A DNA stretch of 56,456 bases from Blastococcus sp. KM273128. Its GTDB lineage: Bacteria; Actinomycetota; Actinomycetes; Mycobacteriales; Geodermatophilaceae. How positions within the stretch are numbered: the stretch's first letter is position 1; each line of letters begins with the position of its first letter. The stretch covers positions 1-56,456 of the forward strand of contig NZ_SSXA01000017.1 of NCBI RefSeq assembly GCF_021698975.1. Reading direction: 5' to 3'. Below the pieces are notes generated by a model, which was not told the DNA's origin, ran no database searches, and saw nothing but the letters and a program-made list of their open reading frames with translations. A program made the translations under genes and the position numbers. Shown piece by piece: positions 1-11,417 of the stretch.

Positions 1-92
1 CCTCCGCGATCGCCCGCCAGAACACCCGCAACGTCGACCTGGTGACCGCCACCGCATCCACCCCTCATCGAGGCGGTGCGACCACCACCTGA
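1..92 (+). CDS. C-terminal fragment of an unidentified protein, cut by the window edge
   Basis: An open frame enters from the left edge and reads about 29 residues (SAIARQNTRNVDLVTATAST and a short tail) before a TGA at 90-92. The fragment is too short to recognise a family. That it is coding is suggested by its position just before two strong hairpins, which would suit a gene end. It converges on clpC, which ends on the opposite strand. Any function would be a guess. Confidence 0.35.
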   Translation, partial: SAIARQNTRNVDLVTATASTPHRGGATTT

Positions 93-116
93 CTCCGGGG
101 AACCTGATCGTGCGGC

Positions 117-174
117 GTCCTCCCTCACCGTCTGCGCTGAGGGAGGACACCCGATGATCAGGTGCCCTGATCAT
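117..174. terminator. Pair of perfect hairpins between converging genes
   Basis: Two inverted repeats lie side by side. The first has an 11-bp stem (GTCCTCCCTCA at 117-127 pairing with 138-148) and a 10-nt loop. The second has a 9-bp stem (ATGATCAGG at 154-162 pairing with 166-174) and a 3-nt loop. Neither is followed by a T run, as is usual in very GC-rich actinobacteria. They lie between the end of the left-edge gene and the end of clpC, so they probably act as a bidirectional terminator. Confidence 0.55.
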
Positions 175-221
175 GGCCACGGCGCGGGGGGGTGCGGCCG
201 GGGCCGGGGCCGGGACCGCGG

Positions 222-259
222 CAGGGCCCGCCCCCACCTCGCGGCGGGAGCGGGCCCTG
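222..259 (-). terminator. Hairpin just downstream of clpC
   Basis: A 10-bp perfect stem (CAGGGCCCGC at 222-231 with 250-259) and an 18-nt loop begin 16 nt after the clpC stop codon. Position and stem strength suggest a factor-independent or stabilising 3' end for the clpC transcript. There is no U tract, so termination efficiency is uncertain. Confidence 0.5.
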
Positions 260-274
260 TCGGTCGTGCGGGTG

Positions 275-2812
<2,538 letters not shown>

Positions 2813-3234
2813 CTGCTGCTTCTCCTCTGACCGGCTGGTCCGGCACTGCCCTCCCCGTGCTGGAGAGGAGCACCCGACGTCCGTCGGCGCGCGGGGGCAC
2901 CGGTCTTTCCACTGTAGTCGCGGACCACGCCGCCCCGTCGTCGTTCCGGCGGTGCGGTGGATGGCTGCCCGGTGCAACGGGCCCCGGGTGGGCGGTGTTC
3001 CGCCCCCGTTACGCCGTGAGCGGACGGTGCCCACCGTCGGCCTGTCGGCCTCCACCGCGACCCAGGACGCCAACCGGCACCACGCCCCCTGTCGGCCTAC
3101 CGGCCTCCACCGCGGCCCGGGACGCCACCGGCCCGACCCCCCTGAGGGGAGCCGGGCCGGGCGACGCTCTGGAACGGCCCCCTCGCAGGGTCCCGGCGCG
3201 AGCGGAGCGAGTGCCGGGGGGCGAGGGGGTCCTT
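2813..3234. other. clpC upstream region with repeats
   Basis: This 422-nt gap between the lsr2 stop and the clpC start has no credible gene. It holds the clpC ribosome binding site near 2821-2828, a possible clpC -10 box on the minus strand (TACAGT, 2911-2916, with no convincing -35), a two-copy tandem repeat at about 3036-3136, and a repeat-type hairpin at the lsr2 end. I looked for a clear ClgR operator and did not find one I could defend. Confidence 0.5.
3036..3136. repeat. Two-copy imperfect tandem repeat, about 55-bp unit
   Basis: The first copy starts at 3036 (GTCGGCCTGTCGGCCTCCAC) and the second at 3091 (GTCGGCCTACCGGCCTCCAC). Both continue with a CGCG-CCC-GGACGCCA pattern ending in ACCGGC. 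Sequence between lsr2 and clpC has thus been duplicated. No function is apparent. Confidence 0.6.
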
Positions 3235-3236
3235 TC
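3187..3236. repeat. Diverged member of the dispersed GGTCCTT repeat family, hairpin after lsr2
   Basis: This 50-nt stretch aligns along its length with the 49-nt repeats at 26142 and 32701 (by eye about 70 percent identity, with the same AGGG start and GGTCCTT end). With flanking bases it folds into a long hairpin: CCCCTCGC before it pairs with GCGAGGGG inside it, and CCCGGC pairs with GCCGGG. It overlaps the last bases of lsr2 in the same orientation as the copy behind dacB, so a terminator role is plausible. Confidence 0.55.
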
Positions 3237-3585
3237 AGTGGGCGGCCTCGTAGGCCTCGACGACGCTGGCCGGGATGCGGCCGCGGTCGCTCACCGCGTG
3301 CCCGTTCTTGCGGGCCCAGTCGCGGATGGCCCCGGCCTGCTCGCGGTCCATGCGCCCGCCGCCACCGGTGGCGCGGGACCGGCCGCCCCCCGAGGCGCGG
3401 GTGCCGCGGCCGACCTTGCGCGCCGCGGAGATGTACCGGGAGAAGGCGTCGCGCAGTTCCTGGGCGTTCTTCTCCGCCAGGTCGATCTCGTACGACGTGC
3501 CGTCCAGCGCGAAGCTGACGGTCTCGTCGGCCGGGAGATTCTCGTCGAGGTCGTCGCTCAGGATGACCTGGACCTTTCGCGCCAT
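3235..3585 (-). CDS. lsr2: Lsr2 nucleoid-associated protein
   Basis: H-NS-like DNA-bridging protein that binds AT-rich DNA and silences horizontally acquired genes. The 116-residue product has the N-terminal dimerisation domain ([15 protein letters not shown]) and, after a Gly/Arg/Ser-rich linker, the C-terminal DNA-binding domain with the AT-hook-like RGRIP motif close to the end. ATG at 3585 is chosen because it matches the family start and has GAGG about 8 nt upstream. An in-frame ATG 15 nt further upstream (MSEER) is a possible alternative. It sits between lysS and clpC on the same strand, as in other actinobacteria. Its upstream region is unusually AT-rich for this genome. Confidence 0.97.
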   Translation of the reverse strand: MARKVQVILSDDLDENLPADETVSFALDGTSYEIDLAEKNAQELRDAFSRYISAARKVGRGTRASGGGRSRATGGGGRMDREQAGAIRDWARKNGHAVSDRGRIPASVVEAYEAAH

Positions 3586-3728
3586 TCGTTCCTCGCTCAT
3601 TCGCTGCAGCCCGGGGGCTGGACGGAAATAGCACCCGGCGGGTGCGGGGATCATTACAGCACGAATGACGAAAATTGGGAAATGGCTGCGCGATTCCTCA
3701 CGCCCGGAGAAATCAGGGTACGCGCGGA
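3586..3728 (-). promoter_or_regulatory. AT-rich lsr2 promoter and leader region
   Basis: The 143 nt between lysS and lsr2 are far richer in A and T than their surroundings, especially 3651-3690. A possible -10 box (TAATGA) lies on the minus strand at 3651-3656. Two short inverted repeats, GCACCC-GGC-GGGTGC at 3631-3645 and CAGCCC-GG-GGGCTG near 3606-3619, would fall in the leader. Because Lsr2 binds AT-rich DNA, autoregulation here is plausible, but that is inference. Confidence 0.45.
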
Positions 3729-5249
3729 TCAGGAACTGATTGGCCGGACCAACGGGAACAGGATCGTCTCCCGAATGCCGAGCCCGGTCAGCGTCATCAT
3801 CAACCGGTCCATGCCCATTCCCACCCCGCCGGTGGGCGGCATGCCGTATTCGAGGGCCTCGAGGAAGTCCTCGTCGAGCACCATCGCCTCGGGGTCGCCG
3901 GCCGCGGCCAGCAGCGCCTGCTGGGTGAAGCGCTCGCGCTGGACGACGGGGTCGACGAGCTCGGAGTAGCCGGTGCCCCGCTCGATGCCGCCGATGTAGA
4001 GGTCCCACTTCTCGGCGACGCCGGGATCGGTCCGGTGCGCCCGCGTCAGCGGCGAGGTGTCCACCGGGTAGTCCATGACGAACGTGGGCTCCTGCAGCGA
4101 GGGCTGCACCAGCGCCTCGAAGATCTCCTCGACCACCTTGCCGTGGATCCAGGCCGGGTCGATGCCCACCTCGTGCCGCTCGGCCAGCGCGCGGAGGTGC
4201 TCGATCGGGGTGTCCGGGGAGACCTGCTCCCCCACCGCCTCGCTCACCAGGTCGAACAGGCGGACCTGCCGCCACTCCCCCGACAGGTCGAGCTCGGTGC
4301 CGTCGTGGTGGCGGGCGACGTGGTCGCCGAAGAGCGCCGCGCAGCTCTCCTGGACCAGCTCCCGCGTGATGACGGCGATGTCCTGGTAGTCGAGGTAGGC
4401 CGCGTAGAACTCCAGCATCGCGAACTCCGGCGAGTGCGAGCTGTCGGCGCCCTCGTTGCGGAAGTTGCGGTTGATCTCGAAGACCCGGTCCAGCCCGCCG
4501 ACGATGCACCGCTTGAGGAACAGCTCCGGCGCGATGCGCAGGTAGAGGTCGAGATCGAAGGCGTTCATGTGGGTGCGGAAGGGCCGGGCCGCCGCACCGC
4601 CGTGCACGGTCTGCAGCATCGGGGTCTCGACCTCGATGAACTCCCGCCGGGCCAGCCCCGCGCGCAGGGTGGACATGACGGTGGCCCGCTGCCGGACGGT
4701 GCGGCGGGCCTCGTCGCGCACGATGAGGTCGACGTAGCGGCGGCGCACCCGCAGCTCCTCGCTCATCGGCTTGTGCGCCACCGGGAGCGGGCGCAGCGCC
4801 TTCGCGGTCAGCTGCCAGGAGTCGGCGAAGACGGAGAGCTCCCCGCGGCGCGACGTCCCGACCTCGCCCTCGACGAAGACGTGGTCACCGAGGTCGACGT
4901 CGGACTTCCAGGCGGCCAACGCCTCCTCGCCCACGCGGTCGCGGGAGAGCATCACCTGCAGCTCGGCGTCCCCCTCGCGCAGCGTGGCGAAGCAGAGCTT
5001 GCCGGTGTTGCGGAAGAAGATCACCCGGCCGGTGACGCCGACGCGCTCGCCGGTCATCGTGTCGGGGTCGAGCTCGGGGTGGCCGCCGCGGACCGCGGCG
5101 AGGGTGGTCGTGCGCGGGACGCCCACCGGGTAGGGGTCGACGCCCGAGTCGCGCAGCCGGTCGAGCTTGGCGCGGCGGACCCGCATCTGCTCCGGCAGCT
5201 CCTCGCCGCCGTCGTCGCCGCCCGTCCCGTTCGGTCCCACGTCCGTCAC
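3729..5249 (-). CDS. lysS: Lysyl-tRNA synthetase, class II
   Basis: Charges tRNA-Lys with lysine using ATP in the cytosol. The 506-residue length is normal. An N-terminal OB-fold anticodon-binding region (about residues 60-160) is followed by the class II catalytic core with motif 1 (FIEVETPML), motif 2 ([11 protein letters not shown]) and motif 3 (GMGMDRLMM) near the C terminus. The chosen start is GTG at 5249, 11 nt after the coaX stop, so the gene is probably co-transcribed with panC-panD-coaX. The first 20 residues are Gly/Asp-rich and poorly conserved, so a slightly later start cannot be excluded. No fused LysX-type membrane domain is present. Confidence 0.97.
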   Translation of the reverse strand: MTDVGPNGTGGDDGGEELPEQMRVRRAKLDRLRDSGVDPYPVGVPRTTTLAAVRGGHPELDPDTMTGERVGVTGRVIFFRNTGKLCFATLREGDAELQVMLSRDRVGEEALAAWKSDVDLGDHVFVEGEVGTSRRGELSVFADSWQLTAKALRPLPVAHKPMSEELRVRRRYVDLIVRDEARRTVRQRATVMSTLRAGLARREFIEVETPMLQTVHGGAAARPFRTHMNAFDLDLYLRIAPELFLKRCIVGGLDRVFEINRNFRNEGADSSHSPEFAMLEFYAAYLDYQDIAVITRELVQESCAALFGDHVARHHDGTELDLSGEWRQVRLFDLVSEAVGEQVSPDTPIEHLRALAERHEVGIDPAWIHGKVVEEIFEALVQPSLQEPTFVMDYPVDTSPLTRAHRTDPGVAEKWDLYIGGIERGTGYSELVDPVVQRERFTQQALLAAAGDPEAMVLDEDFLEALEYGMPPTGGVGMGMDRLMMTLTGLGIRETILFPLVRPISS

Positions 5250-5260
5250 GGGGCCCGAGC

Positions 5261-6067
5261 CTACGGGGCGGCCGGCCGCCGCTCCGCGGCCTGCTGCCGC
5301 TGGAAGGCCAGGCGCAGCCCGTGCACGGTGAGGTCGGGCTCGCGCTCGCCGATCGTGCGGCAGCTGTCCACCAGCAGCGGCGCCAGCCCGCCGGTGGCGA
5401 CGACGACCGGCGGGGTGCCGAACTGCGCCACGAGCTCGGCCGAGATGCGCCCGACGAGGCCGTCGACGAGACCGGCGAAGCCGAGGACCAGCCCCGACTG
5501 GAGCGCGGCGACGGTGTTCTTGCCGATCGCGTGCGGCGGGCAGGAGAGCTCGACCGACCGCAGCTGGGCCGCCCGGCTGGCCAGCGCGTCGCGACTCACC
5601 TCCACCCCGGGCGCCAGCGCGCCGCCGAGGAACTGCCCGTCGGGACCGACGGCGTCGACGTTCGTGGAGGTGCCGAAGTCGACGACGACCACGGGCCGGC
5701 GGCCGCCGTCCGGAGCCCGGCCGAACAGCTCGGCGGCCGCCAGGGCGGTGACGACCCGGTCGGCACCGACCTCACGCGGGTTGTCCACGTGCAGCGGGAC
5801 GCCGGTGCGCACGCCGGGGCCGATGAGCACCACCGGCACCTCGAGGGAGTCCAGCAGCTGGCGCAGCGCCGGCAGCAGCGCGGGCACCGTCGAGCAGGCC
5901 GCGACGCCGGTGACCTCGGTGTCGCGGAGCAGTCCGCGCCACAGCATGCGCAGCTCGTCGGCGGTGGCGCGGGGCGCCGTCGTCACCCGCCAGGAGCCGA
6001 CCCGCCGCTCGCCGTCGAAGGTGGCGAGGACGGTCTGGCTGTTGCCGACGTCGACGGTCAGCAGCAC
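5261..6067 (-). CDS. coaX: Type III pantothenate kinase
   Basis: Phosphorylates pantothenate, the first step of CoA synthesis. CoaX enzymes belong to the ASKHA fold and typically resist CoA feedback. The 268-residue product carries the N-terminal phosphate motif DVGNSQTV, the central GADRVV motif that contributes the catalytic Asp, and [10 protein letters not shown]. The start is GTG at 6067, 4 nt after the panD stop, placing the gene in a tight panC-panD-coaX-lysS operon that makes and then activates pantothenate. An alanine-rich C-terminal tail is unremarkable. Confidence 0.95.
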   Translation of the reverse strand: MLLTVDVGNSQTVLATFDGERRVGSWRVTTAPRATADELRMLWRGLLRDTEVTGVAACSTVPALLPALRQLLDSLEVPVVLIGPGVRTGVPLHVDNPREVGADRVVTALAAAELFGRAPDGGRRPVVVVDFGTSTNVDAVGPDGQFLGGALAPGVEVSRDALASRAAQLRSVELSCPPHAIGKNTVAALQSGLVLGFAGLVDGLVGRISAELVAQFGTPPVVVATGGLAPLLVDSCRTIGEREPDLTVHGLRLAFQRQQAAERRPAAP

Positions 6068-6071
6068 GGCG

Positions 6072-6497
6072 TCACCGGACCGGCACGCCCAGGTCGCTGC
6101 GACGCTGGTCGGCAGCCCCGGGCACGGGGGCCGAGGGGTCCCCGCCCAGCTCGACGACGCGGTTGGCGCCGTCGACGTGCACGACCTTGGGGATGTAGCT
6201 CTTGGCCTCGGTCTCGTCCATCACGCCGTAGCTGATGAGGATGACCATGTCGCCGGGGTGCACCAGGTGCGCGGCGGCGCCGTTGATGCCGATGACGCCG
6301 GTGCCCCGCTCGCCGGGGATCACGTAGGTCTCCAGGCGGGCGCCGTTGGTGATGTCGACGATCGCGACCTGCTCACCGGGCAGCAGGTCGGCGGCGTCGA
6401 GGAGGTCCTCGTCCACGGTCACCGAGCCCACGTAGTGCAGGTCGGCCTGGGTGACCGTCGCACGGTGGATCTTGGACTTGAGCATCGTGCGCATCAT
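6072..6497 (-). CDS. panD: Aspartate 1-decarboxylase
   Basis: Pyruvoyl enzyme that makes beta-alanine from aspartate for pantothenate synthesis. The 141-residue proenzyme contains the self-cleavage site Gly-Ser within [10 protein letters not shown] (about residues 20-29), where Ser becomes the pyruvoyl group, and the conserved [11 protein letters not shown] and ISYGVMDE segments. ATG at 6497 overlaps the panC stop by 4 bp (ATGA). A second in-frame Met five residues on (MLKSKIHRA) is the start seen in many homologues. The C-terminal 25 residues extend beyond the compact core and look like the variable actinobacterial tail. Confidence 0.96.
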   Translation of the reverse strand: MMRTMLKSKIHRATVTQADLHYVGSVTVDEDLLDAADLLPGEQVAIVDITNGARLETYVIPGERGTGVIGINGAAAHLVHPGDMVILISYGVMDETEAKSYIPKVVHVDGANRVVELGGDPSAPVPGAADQRRSDLGVPVR

Positions 6498-7348
6498 CGC
6501 GGGCCTCCCAGCCGGACTGCGGTGTTGTCGAGGAGTCGGGTGCTGCCCGCGCGGACGGCGACGAGCAGCCGGGCGGGGCCGGCGGCCGGCGCCGGTCCCA
6601 GATCGGTATCGGTCAGTTCCAGGTAGTCCTGGACCAGGTCGGGCGCCCCGGCCAGGACGGCGCGGGCGGCGGCCAGGACGGCGTCGGCACCCTGCGGGCC
6701 GGCGGCGGCTCCTGCGGTCAGCGCCCGGTGCAACGTCGCGGCGCGAGCCCGCTGTTCCGGCGAGAGGTAGCGGTTGCGGCTGGACAGCGCGAGCCCGTCG
6801 TCCTCGCGGACGGTCGGGACGCCGACCACCTCGACCCCCAGGGCGAGCTCGCGGGCCATCGCCCGGATCAGGGTGAGCTGCTGGTAGTCCTTCTCACCGA
6901 ACAGCGCCAGGTCGGGCCGGACCAGGCCGAAGAGCTTGGCGACGACGGTCAGCACGCCGGCGAAGTGACCGGGCCGCACCGCGCCCTCGAGCACCGAGCC
7001 CAGCGGCCCCGGGTCGACGGTCACCCCGGCCGCACCGGGCGGGTAGACCTCCTCGACCGGGGGGTGGAAGACGACGTCGGCGCCCTCCTCGGCCAGGGCG
7101 GCGAGGTCGGCGTCCCACGTGCGCGGGTAGCGGTCGAAGTCCTCGCCGGGGCCGAACTGGGTCGGGTTCACGAACACCGAGACGACGACGCCGCCGGCCC
7201 GCTCGCGCGCGGCGCGGACCAGCGTGCGGTGCCCCTCGTGCAGCGCCCCCATGGTGGGCACCAGGGCGACGGGGCCGGGCAGCGCGGACACCAGACGGCG
7301 CAGCTCGGCGGCGGACCCGGCGACGGCCGGGCGGGTGCCGGTGGTCAC
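6494..7348 (-). CDS. panC: Pantothenate synthetase
   Basis: Condenses pantoate and beta-alanine, using ATP, to make pantothenate. The 284-residue product shows the nucleotidyltransferase HIGH-type motif within [10 protein letters not shown], the pantoate-binding [10 protein letters not shown], the GEKDYQQL segment and the KMSKS-like LSSRN. The frame is open for more than a kilobase upstream, but GTG at 7348 is the right start because the protein then begins [11 protein letters not shown] as expected, and it overlaps the preceding gene's stop by 4 bp (GTGA). The 3' end overlaps panD by 4 bp, so the genes are translationally coupled. Confidence 0.96.
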   Translation of the reverse strand: MTTGTRPAVAGSAAELRRLVSALPGPVALVPTMGALHEGHRTLVRAARERAGGVVVSVFVNPTQFGPGEDFDRYPRTWDADLAALAEEGADVVFHPPVEEVYPPGAAGVTVDPGPLGSVLEGAVRPGHFAGVLTVVAKLFGLVRPDLALFGEKDYQQLTLIRAMARELALGVEVVGVPTVREDDGLALSSRNRYLSPEQRARAATLHRALTAGAAAGPQGADAVLAAARAVLAGAPDLVQDYLELTDTDLGPAPAAGPARLLVAVRAGSTRLLDNTAVRLGGPR

Positions 7349-8307
7349 CGCGGGCCCGCGACGTCGTCGTGCGCGGCGGCCAGGACGTCGAGCACCGGTG
7401 CCGCGTCGTGGGGGCGCAGCCGGCCGGCGGTGACGGCCCGCTCGGCGGTCCGCTGCGCCATGGCGACGTAGGCGGCCACCGACCCGGGGGCGCGCTCGCC
7501 GAGGGTCCGCAGGTGGTGGGCGACCGTGCCGGCGTCGCCGCGGCTCACCGGGCCGGTGAGCCCGCGGTCTCCTCGGCGCAGGCCGTTGTCGAGGGCGGCG
7601 GTGAGCAGCGGGCCGAGCACGCGCCCGGGCTCGGCCACCCCGGCGGTGCGCAGCAGGTCGGCCGCCTCGGCCACGAGCGTGACCAGGTGGTTGGCGCCGG
7701 TGACCAGCGCCGCGTGGTACAGCGGGCGGTCGGCCTCGGCGACGAAGAACGGCTCCCCGCCCATCTCCAGCACCAGCGTCTCGGCGACCGGGCGGTGCTC
7801 GGGCCGGCTGGTCACGCCGAAGGGCGCGCCGTCGAGCCGTTCGGCGTCCTCGGGCGCGCCGGTGAAGGTCATCGCCGGGTGCAGGGCGAGGGCGAGAACC
7901 CCGGCCTCCTCGGCGGGGGCGAGCACGGCCAGCCCGTGCGCGCCCGACGTGTGGAGGACCAGCTGCCCGGCGCGCCAGGCCCCGGTCTCGGCCAGCCCGG
8001 AGACGAGCCCCGCCAGCGTGTCGTCGGGGACGGCGAGGACGACGAGGTCCGCGGCGGCCACGACGGCGTCGGCCGGCAGCAGGGGGACGCCGGGCAGCAG
8101 GCGCGCGGCGCGCTCGGCGGAGGCGGCCGACAGGCCCGAGGCGGCGACGACGTCGTGGCCGGCGGCGGCGAGCGCGGCGCCCAGGACGGCGCCGACGCGG
8201 CCGGCGCCGATGACACCGACGCGGAGGCGGGCGGGGGCGTCGGATGCGCGGGCGTGCGTGCGGGCGGGGCCCAGCAGCGAGCGGACGGTCCTGCGGGAGG
8301 CAGGCAT
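7345..8307 (-). CDS. Rossmann-fold DUF2520 oxidoreductase, possible PanG-type ketopantoate reductase
   Basis: A 320-residue protein with an N-terminal NAD(P)-binding domain ([13 protein letters not shown], about residues 31-43, then a [10 protein letters not shown] segment) and a helical C-terminal domain (DUF2520) with [13 protein letters not shown]. It corresponds to Rv3603c in the syntenic M. tuberculosis region. Related proteins in some bacteria (PanG) reduce ketopantoate to pantoate. Here it overlaps panC by 4 bp and heads the panC-panD-coaX operon, and no panE is visible, so this role is attractive but inferred. The start is ATG at 8307 with GAGAGGTG 6-13 nt upstream. An open extension to 8427 is not used. 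Confidence 0.88.
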   Translation of the reverse strand: MPASRRTVRSLLGPARTHARASDAPARLRVGVIGAGRVGAVLGAALAAAGHDVVAASGLSAASAERAARLLPGVPLLPADAVVAAADLVVLAVPDDTLAGLVSGLAETGAWRAGQLVLHTSGAHGLAVLAPAEEAGVLALALHPAMTFTGAPEDAERLDGAPFGVTSRPEHRPVAETLVLEMGGEPFFVAEADRPLYHAALVTGANHLVTLVAEAADLLRTAGVAEPGRVLGPLLTAALDNGLRRGDRGLTGPVSRGDAGTVAHHLRTLGERAPGSVAAYVAMAQRTAERAVTAGRLRPHDAAPVLDVLAAAHDDVAGPR

Positions 8308-8583
8308 CGGTGCACCTCTCGTTCCAGTCCCTGGCGGGTACCGGACGTCGGGAGCGATCCGGGCAGATCGCGGTGGCCGTGCGGGGTGGAGCTCCGGCCG
8401 GCGCCCGCTGCAACCGTTCCGTGTCACGCGGGCGACGTGCCGATGGCGAGTGTGTGACGCCCGTGCCGCGGCCGCAACGCCTGGTTGCTGTGTGCTGGCT
8501 CACGTGCCCTGCGGCACCCGGCCGCGGGGCAGGGTGCGCGCCGCCCTTACCGTGACGGCCGGCACATCGGCGAGGGAGGCAGC
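8308..8583. other. Divergent intergenic region, panC operon and SDR gene
   Basis: These 276 nt separate the starts of two divergent genes and must hold promoters for both. A TTACCG element at about 8548-8553 on the plus strand could be a -10 box for the SDR gene. No clear operator or riboswitch was recognised. Confidence 0.4.
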
Positions 8584-9336
8584 GTGCACACGTTCGAGGG
8601 GAAGACCGCACTGGTCACGGGGGGCAGCCGCGGCATCGGCCTGGGCATCGCCCGGAGCCTGGTGGAGCGCGGTGCCCGGGTGGTGCTCACCGCCCGGAAG
8701 CCGGAGGCGCTGGCCGAGGCGGTGGAGTCGCTCGGCGGGCCGGAGGTCGCCGTCGCGGTGGCCGGCAACGCCGGAGACCCGGAGCACCGGGCGACGGCGG
8801 TGCGCACCGCCGTCGAGACGTTCGGCAGCCTCGACGCCCTGGTGGGCAACGTCGGCATCAACCCCGCGTACGGGCCGCTCATGGATCTCGACCTGGACGC
8901 GGCCCGCAAGATCCTCGACACCAACGTGGTCGCCTCGCTGGGCCTGGTCCAGGAGGCCTGGCGCGCGTGGATGTCCGAGCACGGCGGCGCGGTGCTGTTC
9001 GTCGCCTCGGTGGCCGGGCTGCGCTCCTCCCAGGAGATCGGCGCGTACGGGGTGAGCAAGGCGGCGCTGATCAACCTGACCACCCAGCTCGCGGTGGAGC
9101 TCGCACCCAAGGTGCGGGTGAACGCGGTGGCCCCGGCCGTGGTGAAGACCCGCTTCGCCGGCGCGCTGTTCGAGGGCCGGGAGGCCGAGGCCGCGGCGGT
9201 CTACCCGATGGCACGCCTGGGCACCCCGGAGGACATCGGCGAGGCCGCGGCCTACCTGCTGGGCGACGGCGCCGGGTGGGTCACCGGCCAGACGCTCGTG
9301 ATCGACGGCGGCGGGCTGTCCCGCGGCCCGCGCTAG
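8584..9336 (+). CDS. SDR-family oxidoreductase
   Basis: Classical short-chain dehydrogenase/reductase of 250 residues. It has the cofactor-binding motif [10 protein letters not shown] near the N terminus, a GNVGIN motif where most family members have NNAG, a catalytic Ser in LFVASVAG, the catalytic YGVSK, and a C-terminal GQTLVIDGG. It resembles FabG-like reductases, but the substrate cannot be read from sequence. GTG at 8584 is preceded by GGGAGG at a good distance. It runs opposite to both neighbours and interrupts what is usually a continuous minus-strand cluster, which suggests later insertion. It ends 3 nt from the converging gene. Confidence 0.92.
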   Translation: MHTFEGKTALVTGGSRGIGLGIARSLVERGARVVLTARKPEALAEAVESLGGPEVAVAVAGNAGDPEHRATAVRTAVETFGSLDALVGNVGINPAYGPLMDLDLDAARKILDTNVVASLGLVQEAWRAWMSEHGGAVLFVASVAGLRSSQEIGAYGVSKAALINLTTQLAVELAPKVRVNAVAPAVVKTRFAGALFEGREAEAAAVYPMARLGTPEDIGEAAAYLLGDGAGWVTGQTLVIDGGGLSRGPR

Positions 9337-9339
9337 GGC

Positions 9340-10719
9340 TCAGCGGCCGAGGACCCGGGCCAGGACGTCGTCGCCCTCGCCGTCCTCCCGGTACCGCCGC
9401 CGGCGGCGGCCGCCCGAGCTGGGGCTGACCCCGTTCTGCGCCAGGATCTGCTCGATGCGGACCGGTGCCGCCGGGCCGTCCTGCTCCTGCGGCGCCGCCC
9501 GGTCCGGGGTCACCGCGGGCCGGGCGGTGGTCGGGGCGGACTCGGCCGGCCGCGGCTCCGCGACGTCGTCGGTGCGCCGGCGGCGCGGCGCGTCCTCGGC
9601 GCGCGGCGGGGCGGGCGGCTCCACCAGCGACCGGGCGGCGAGCCACTCCAGCGGCGACTGCGGCGGGGCGGCCGGCGGGGCCGGGGGCAGCGTCGACGAC
9701 GGCGTGACCACCGGCGAGTGCACGGTGACCGGCGGCGCGGGCCGCTCGTCGGCGCTGCGGAGCGGGGCGGCGGAGCCGAGCCAGGGGTCGTCCTCGTGCG
9801 CCGCCGCGCGCTCGTGCCGGTCGAAGCCCGAGGGGGCCACCGGCCGGGGCGGCACGGGCGGGCGGACCGGCGGCGGGACGGCTGCGGCGGGCGGCTGCGG
9901 CGGGACCGGTGCCGCGGCGGGCGGCGCCACCGCGGACCACGTGCTGGTGCGCACCTGCTCGAACTGCTGGGTGGGTCGCGGCTCCTCCAGCCGGATCGCC
10001 GGCCAGCCACCGGTGAACTCCCGCGGCGGGGCGTCGTCGTTCCACGCCGCGCCCTCGAGGGTGCGGGGCGGACCGTCCAGCCGGCTGGCCTGGGTGCGCA
10101 TGACGATCCGCTCGACCAGCATCTCGCTGGACAGCTGCTCGGCGAGCTCGGCCCGCAGCCGCCCCACGTCCTCCCGCAGCGCACCGAGCTGGCCGAGCTC
10201 CGCCCGCAGGCCGGTCAGCGCGGCGACGTCGTCCCGGAGCGACGCCACCCGGGCCACCTCGTCGCGCAGCTGCCCCAGCGCGGCGAGGTCACCGCGCAGG
10301 CCGGCGACGCGGGCCACCTCGTCGCGGAGGCCGCCCAGCGCGGCGACCTCACCGCGCAGCGCGTCGAGCTCCTCGCGCATGCCGCCCTCGGCCTCGCGGC
10401 GGAGCTCGTTCTCCAGCTCCAGCTCGTACTCGCGGCGCGCGGCGACCTCGCGCTCCAGCTCCAGCTCGTAGGCGCGGCGCAGCTCGGCCTCCCGGGCCGC
10501 CGCGTGCGCCCGGTCGGTGCCGCGCCGGCCGGCGGCGAAGGTGGCGAGCACGAACGCCCAGGCCACCGCCACGACGGCGACCCGCAGCAGCTGCGCGTTG
10601 TCGGTGAGGAAGACGGCGAGGGTGGCCCCGAGGGCGAGCACGAACCCGCCGGCCTGCAGGAGCGTGCGCGTGCCACCGAGGGCGGGGCCGCGGGCGACGT
10701 CGTCCTCGCGGCGGGGCAT
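9340..10719 (-). CDS. Membrane-anchored coiled-coil protein with Pro-rich tail (Rv3604c/DUF6779-like)
   Basis: Hypothetical 459-residue protein. Two predicted membrane helices (about residues 19-39 and 43-63) are followed by a long charged helical region (70-205). Residues 121-190 are seven consecutive 10-residue repeats of the form LRxEVAxLxx. The C-terminal half is rich in Pro, Ala and Arg and probably disordered, with a short conserved-looking end (IEQILAQNGVSPSSGGRRRR). Position between the DUF2520 and DUF3180 genes, and composition, match M. tuberculosis Rv3604c. Function is unknown; a structural or scaffold role at the membrane is only a guess. The start ATG at 10719 follows a short gap to the divergent DUF1684 gene. 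Confidence 0.8.
   Translation of the reverse strand: MPRREDDVARGPALGGTRTLLQAGGFVLALGATLAVFLTDNAQLLRVAVVAVAWAFVLATFAAGRRGTDRAHAAAREAELRRAYELELEREVAARREYELELENELRREAEGGMREELDALRGEVAALGGLRDEVARVAGLRGDLAALGQLRDEVARVASLRDDVAALTGLRAELGQLGALREDVGRLRAELAEQLSSEMLVERIVMRTQASRLDGPPRTLEGAAWNDDAPPREFTGGWPAIRLEEPRPTQQFEQVRTSTWSAVAPPAAAPVPPQPPAAAVPPPVRPPVPPRPVAPSGFDRHERAAAHEDDPWLGSAAPLRSADERPAPPVTVHSPVVTPSSTLPPAPPAAPPQSPLEWLAARSLVEPPAPPRAEDAPRRRRTDDVAEPRPAESAPTTARPAVTPDRAAPQEQDGPAAPVRIEQILAQNGVSPSSGGRRRRRYREDGEGDDVLARVLGR
10150..10359 (-). repeat. Seven in-frame 30-bp repeats encoding decads
   Basis: Within the coiled-coil gene, residues 121-190 divide into seven decads that each begin with Leu-Arg (LRGEVAALGG, LRDEVARVAG, LRGDLAALGQ, LRDEVARVAS and three more). 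The matching DNA shows alternating blocks such as GCGACGAGGTGGCCCGGGT on the minus strand. The 10-residue period differs from the canonical 7-residue coiled-coil repeat. Confidence 0.85.
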
Positions 10720-10802
10720 GGCACCCAGCGTAGCGACGTGCGGCGCTCACCGGGAGGAAGCGCACCCGTGCCCACAGTGGTCCCAGGTGCCACAGTGCCG
10801 GG

Positions 10803-11408
10803 GTGAACCTCTCGCTGCTCGACTGGCGCCGCCGCGTGGCCGCGCTGCACGCCGACGTCCGTGCCCACCGTGATCCCGAGCAGGGCTGGCTCCGGTGGCG
10901 GGAGGGTCGCGACGAGCTGTTCGCGGACCACCCGCAGTCGCCGCTGGACGCCTCGGGGCGGGCGGCGTTCCGGGGGCTGCCGGTGGCACCGTACGACCCG
11001 GCGCTCCGCTTCGAGCCCGCCCTCGAGCCGGCGGGACCGCTGCGGCTGGAGATACCCACCGCGGCCGACGGCGTCGTCCCGCTGGACCGGATCGGGGCCG
11101 TCGCGCTGCCCGGCATCGGCACGCTCGACGTGTGGTGGGTCACCCTCTACGGCGGCGGGGTCTTCCTGCCGCTGCGCGACGGCACCGCCGGTGGCAGCAC
11201 CTACGGGGGTGGGCGCTACCTGCTCGACACGGTGAAGGGCGCCGACCTCGGGGGCGACGGCGAGCGGCTGGTGGTCGACCTCAACTTCGCCTACCACCCG
11301 TCCTGCGCCTACGACCCGCGCTGGTCCTGCCCGCTGGCGCCCGAGGGCAACCGGGTGGGGACGCCCGTCGCCGCCGGGGAGCAGCTGCCCCCCGGCGGCT
11401 GGTACTGA
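10803..11408 (+). CDS. DUF1684 domain protein
   Basis: A 201-residue soluble protein of the DUF1684 family, found widely in actinobacteria without an established function. Supporting features are the N-terminal LDWRRRVAALHADVRA, the conserved pattern of two beta-rich halves, and the C-terminal DLNFAYHPSCAYDPRWSCPL followed by a GNRV-type end, all typical of the family. The start is GTG at 10803, the first codon giving the family N terminus (LLDWRR). It is divergent from the coiled-coil gene (83-nt gap) and convergent with the ABC binding protein, so it appears to be its own transcription unit. Confidence 0.88.
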   Translation: MNLSLLDWRRRVAALHADVRAHRDPEQGWLRWREGRDELFADHPQSPLDASGRAAFRGLPVAPYDPALRFEPALEPAGPLRLEIPTAADGVVPLDRIGAVALPGIGTLDVWWVTLYGGGVFLPLRDGTAGGSTYGGGRYLLDTVKGADLGGDGERLVVDLNFAYHPSCAYDPRWSCPLAPEGNRVGTPVAAGEQLPPGGWY

Positions 11409-11417
11409 GCCGGGCGA

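Noticed and set aside
3042..3130. Tandem repeat upstream of clpC as a ClgR operator array
   Set aside because: The repeated unit does not contain a convincing inverted operator and lies too far from the proposed promoter, so it is listed only as a repeat.
2813..3634. N-terminal extension of ClpC to 3634 through lsr2
   Set aside because: The extension overlaps lsr2 in another frame, lacks homology, and ATG 2812 has both the family N terminus and a good ribosome binding site.
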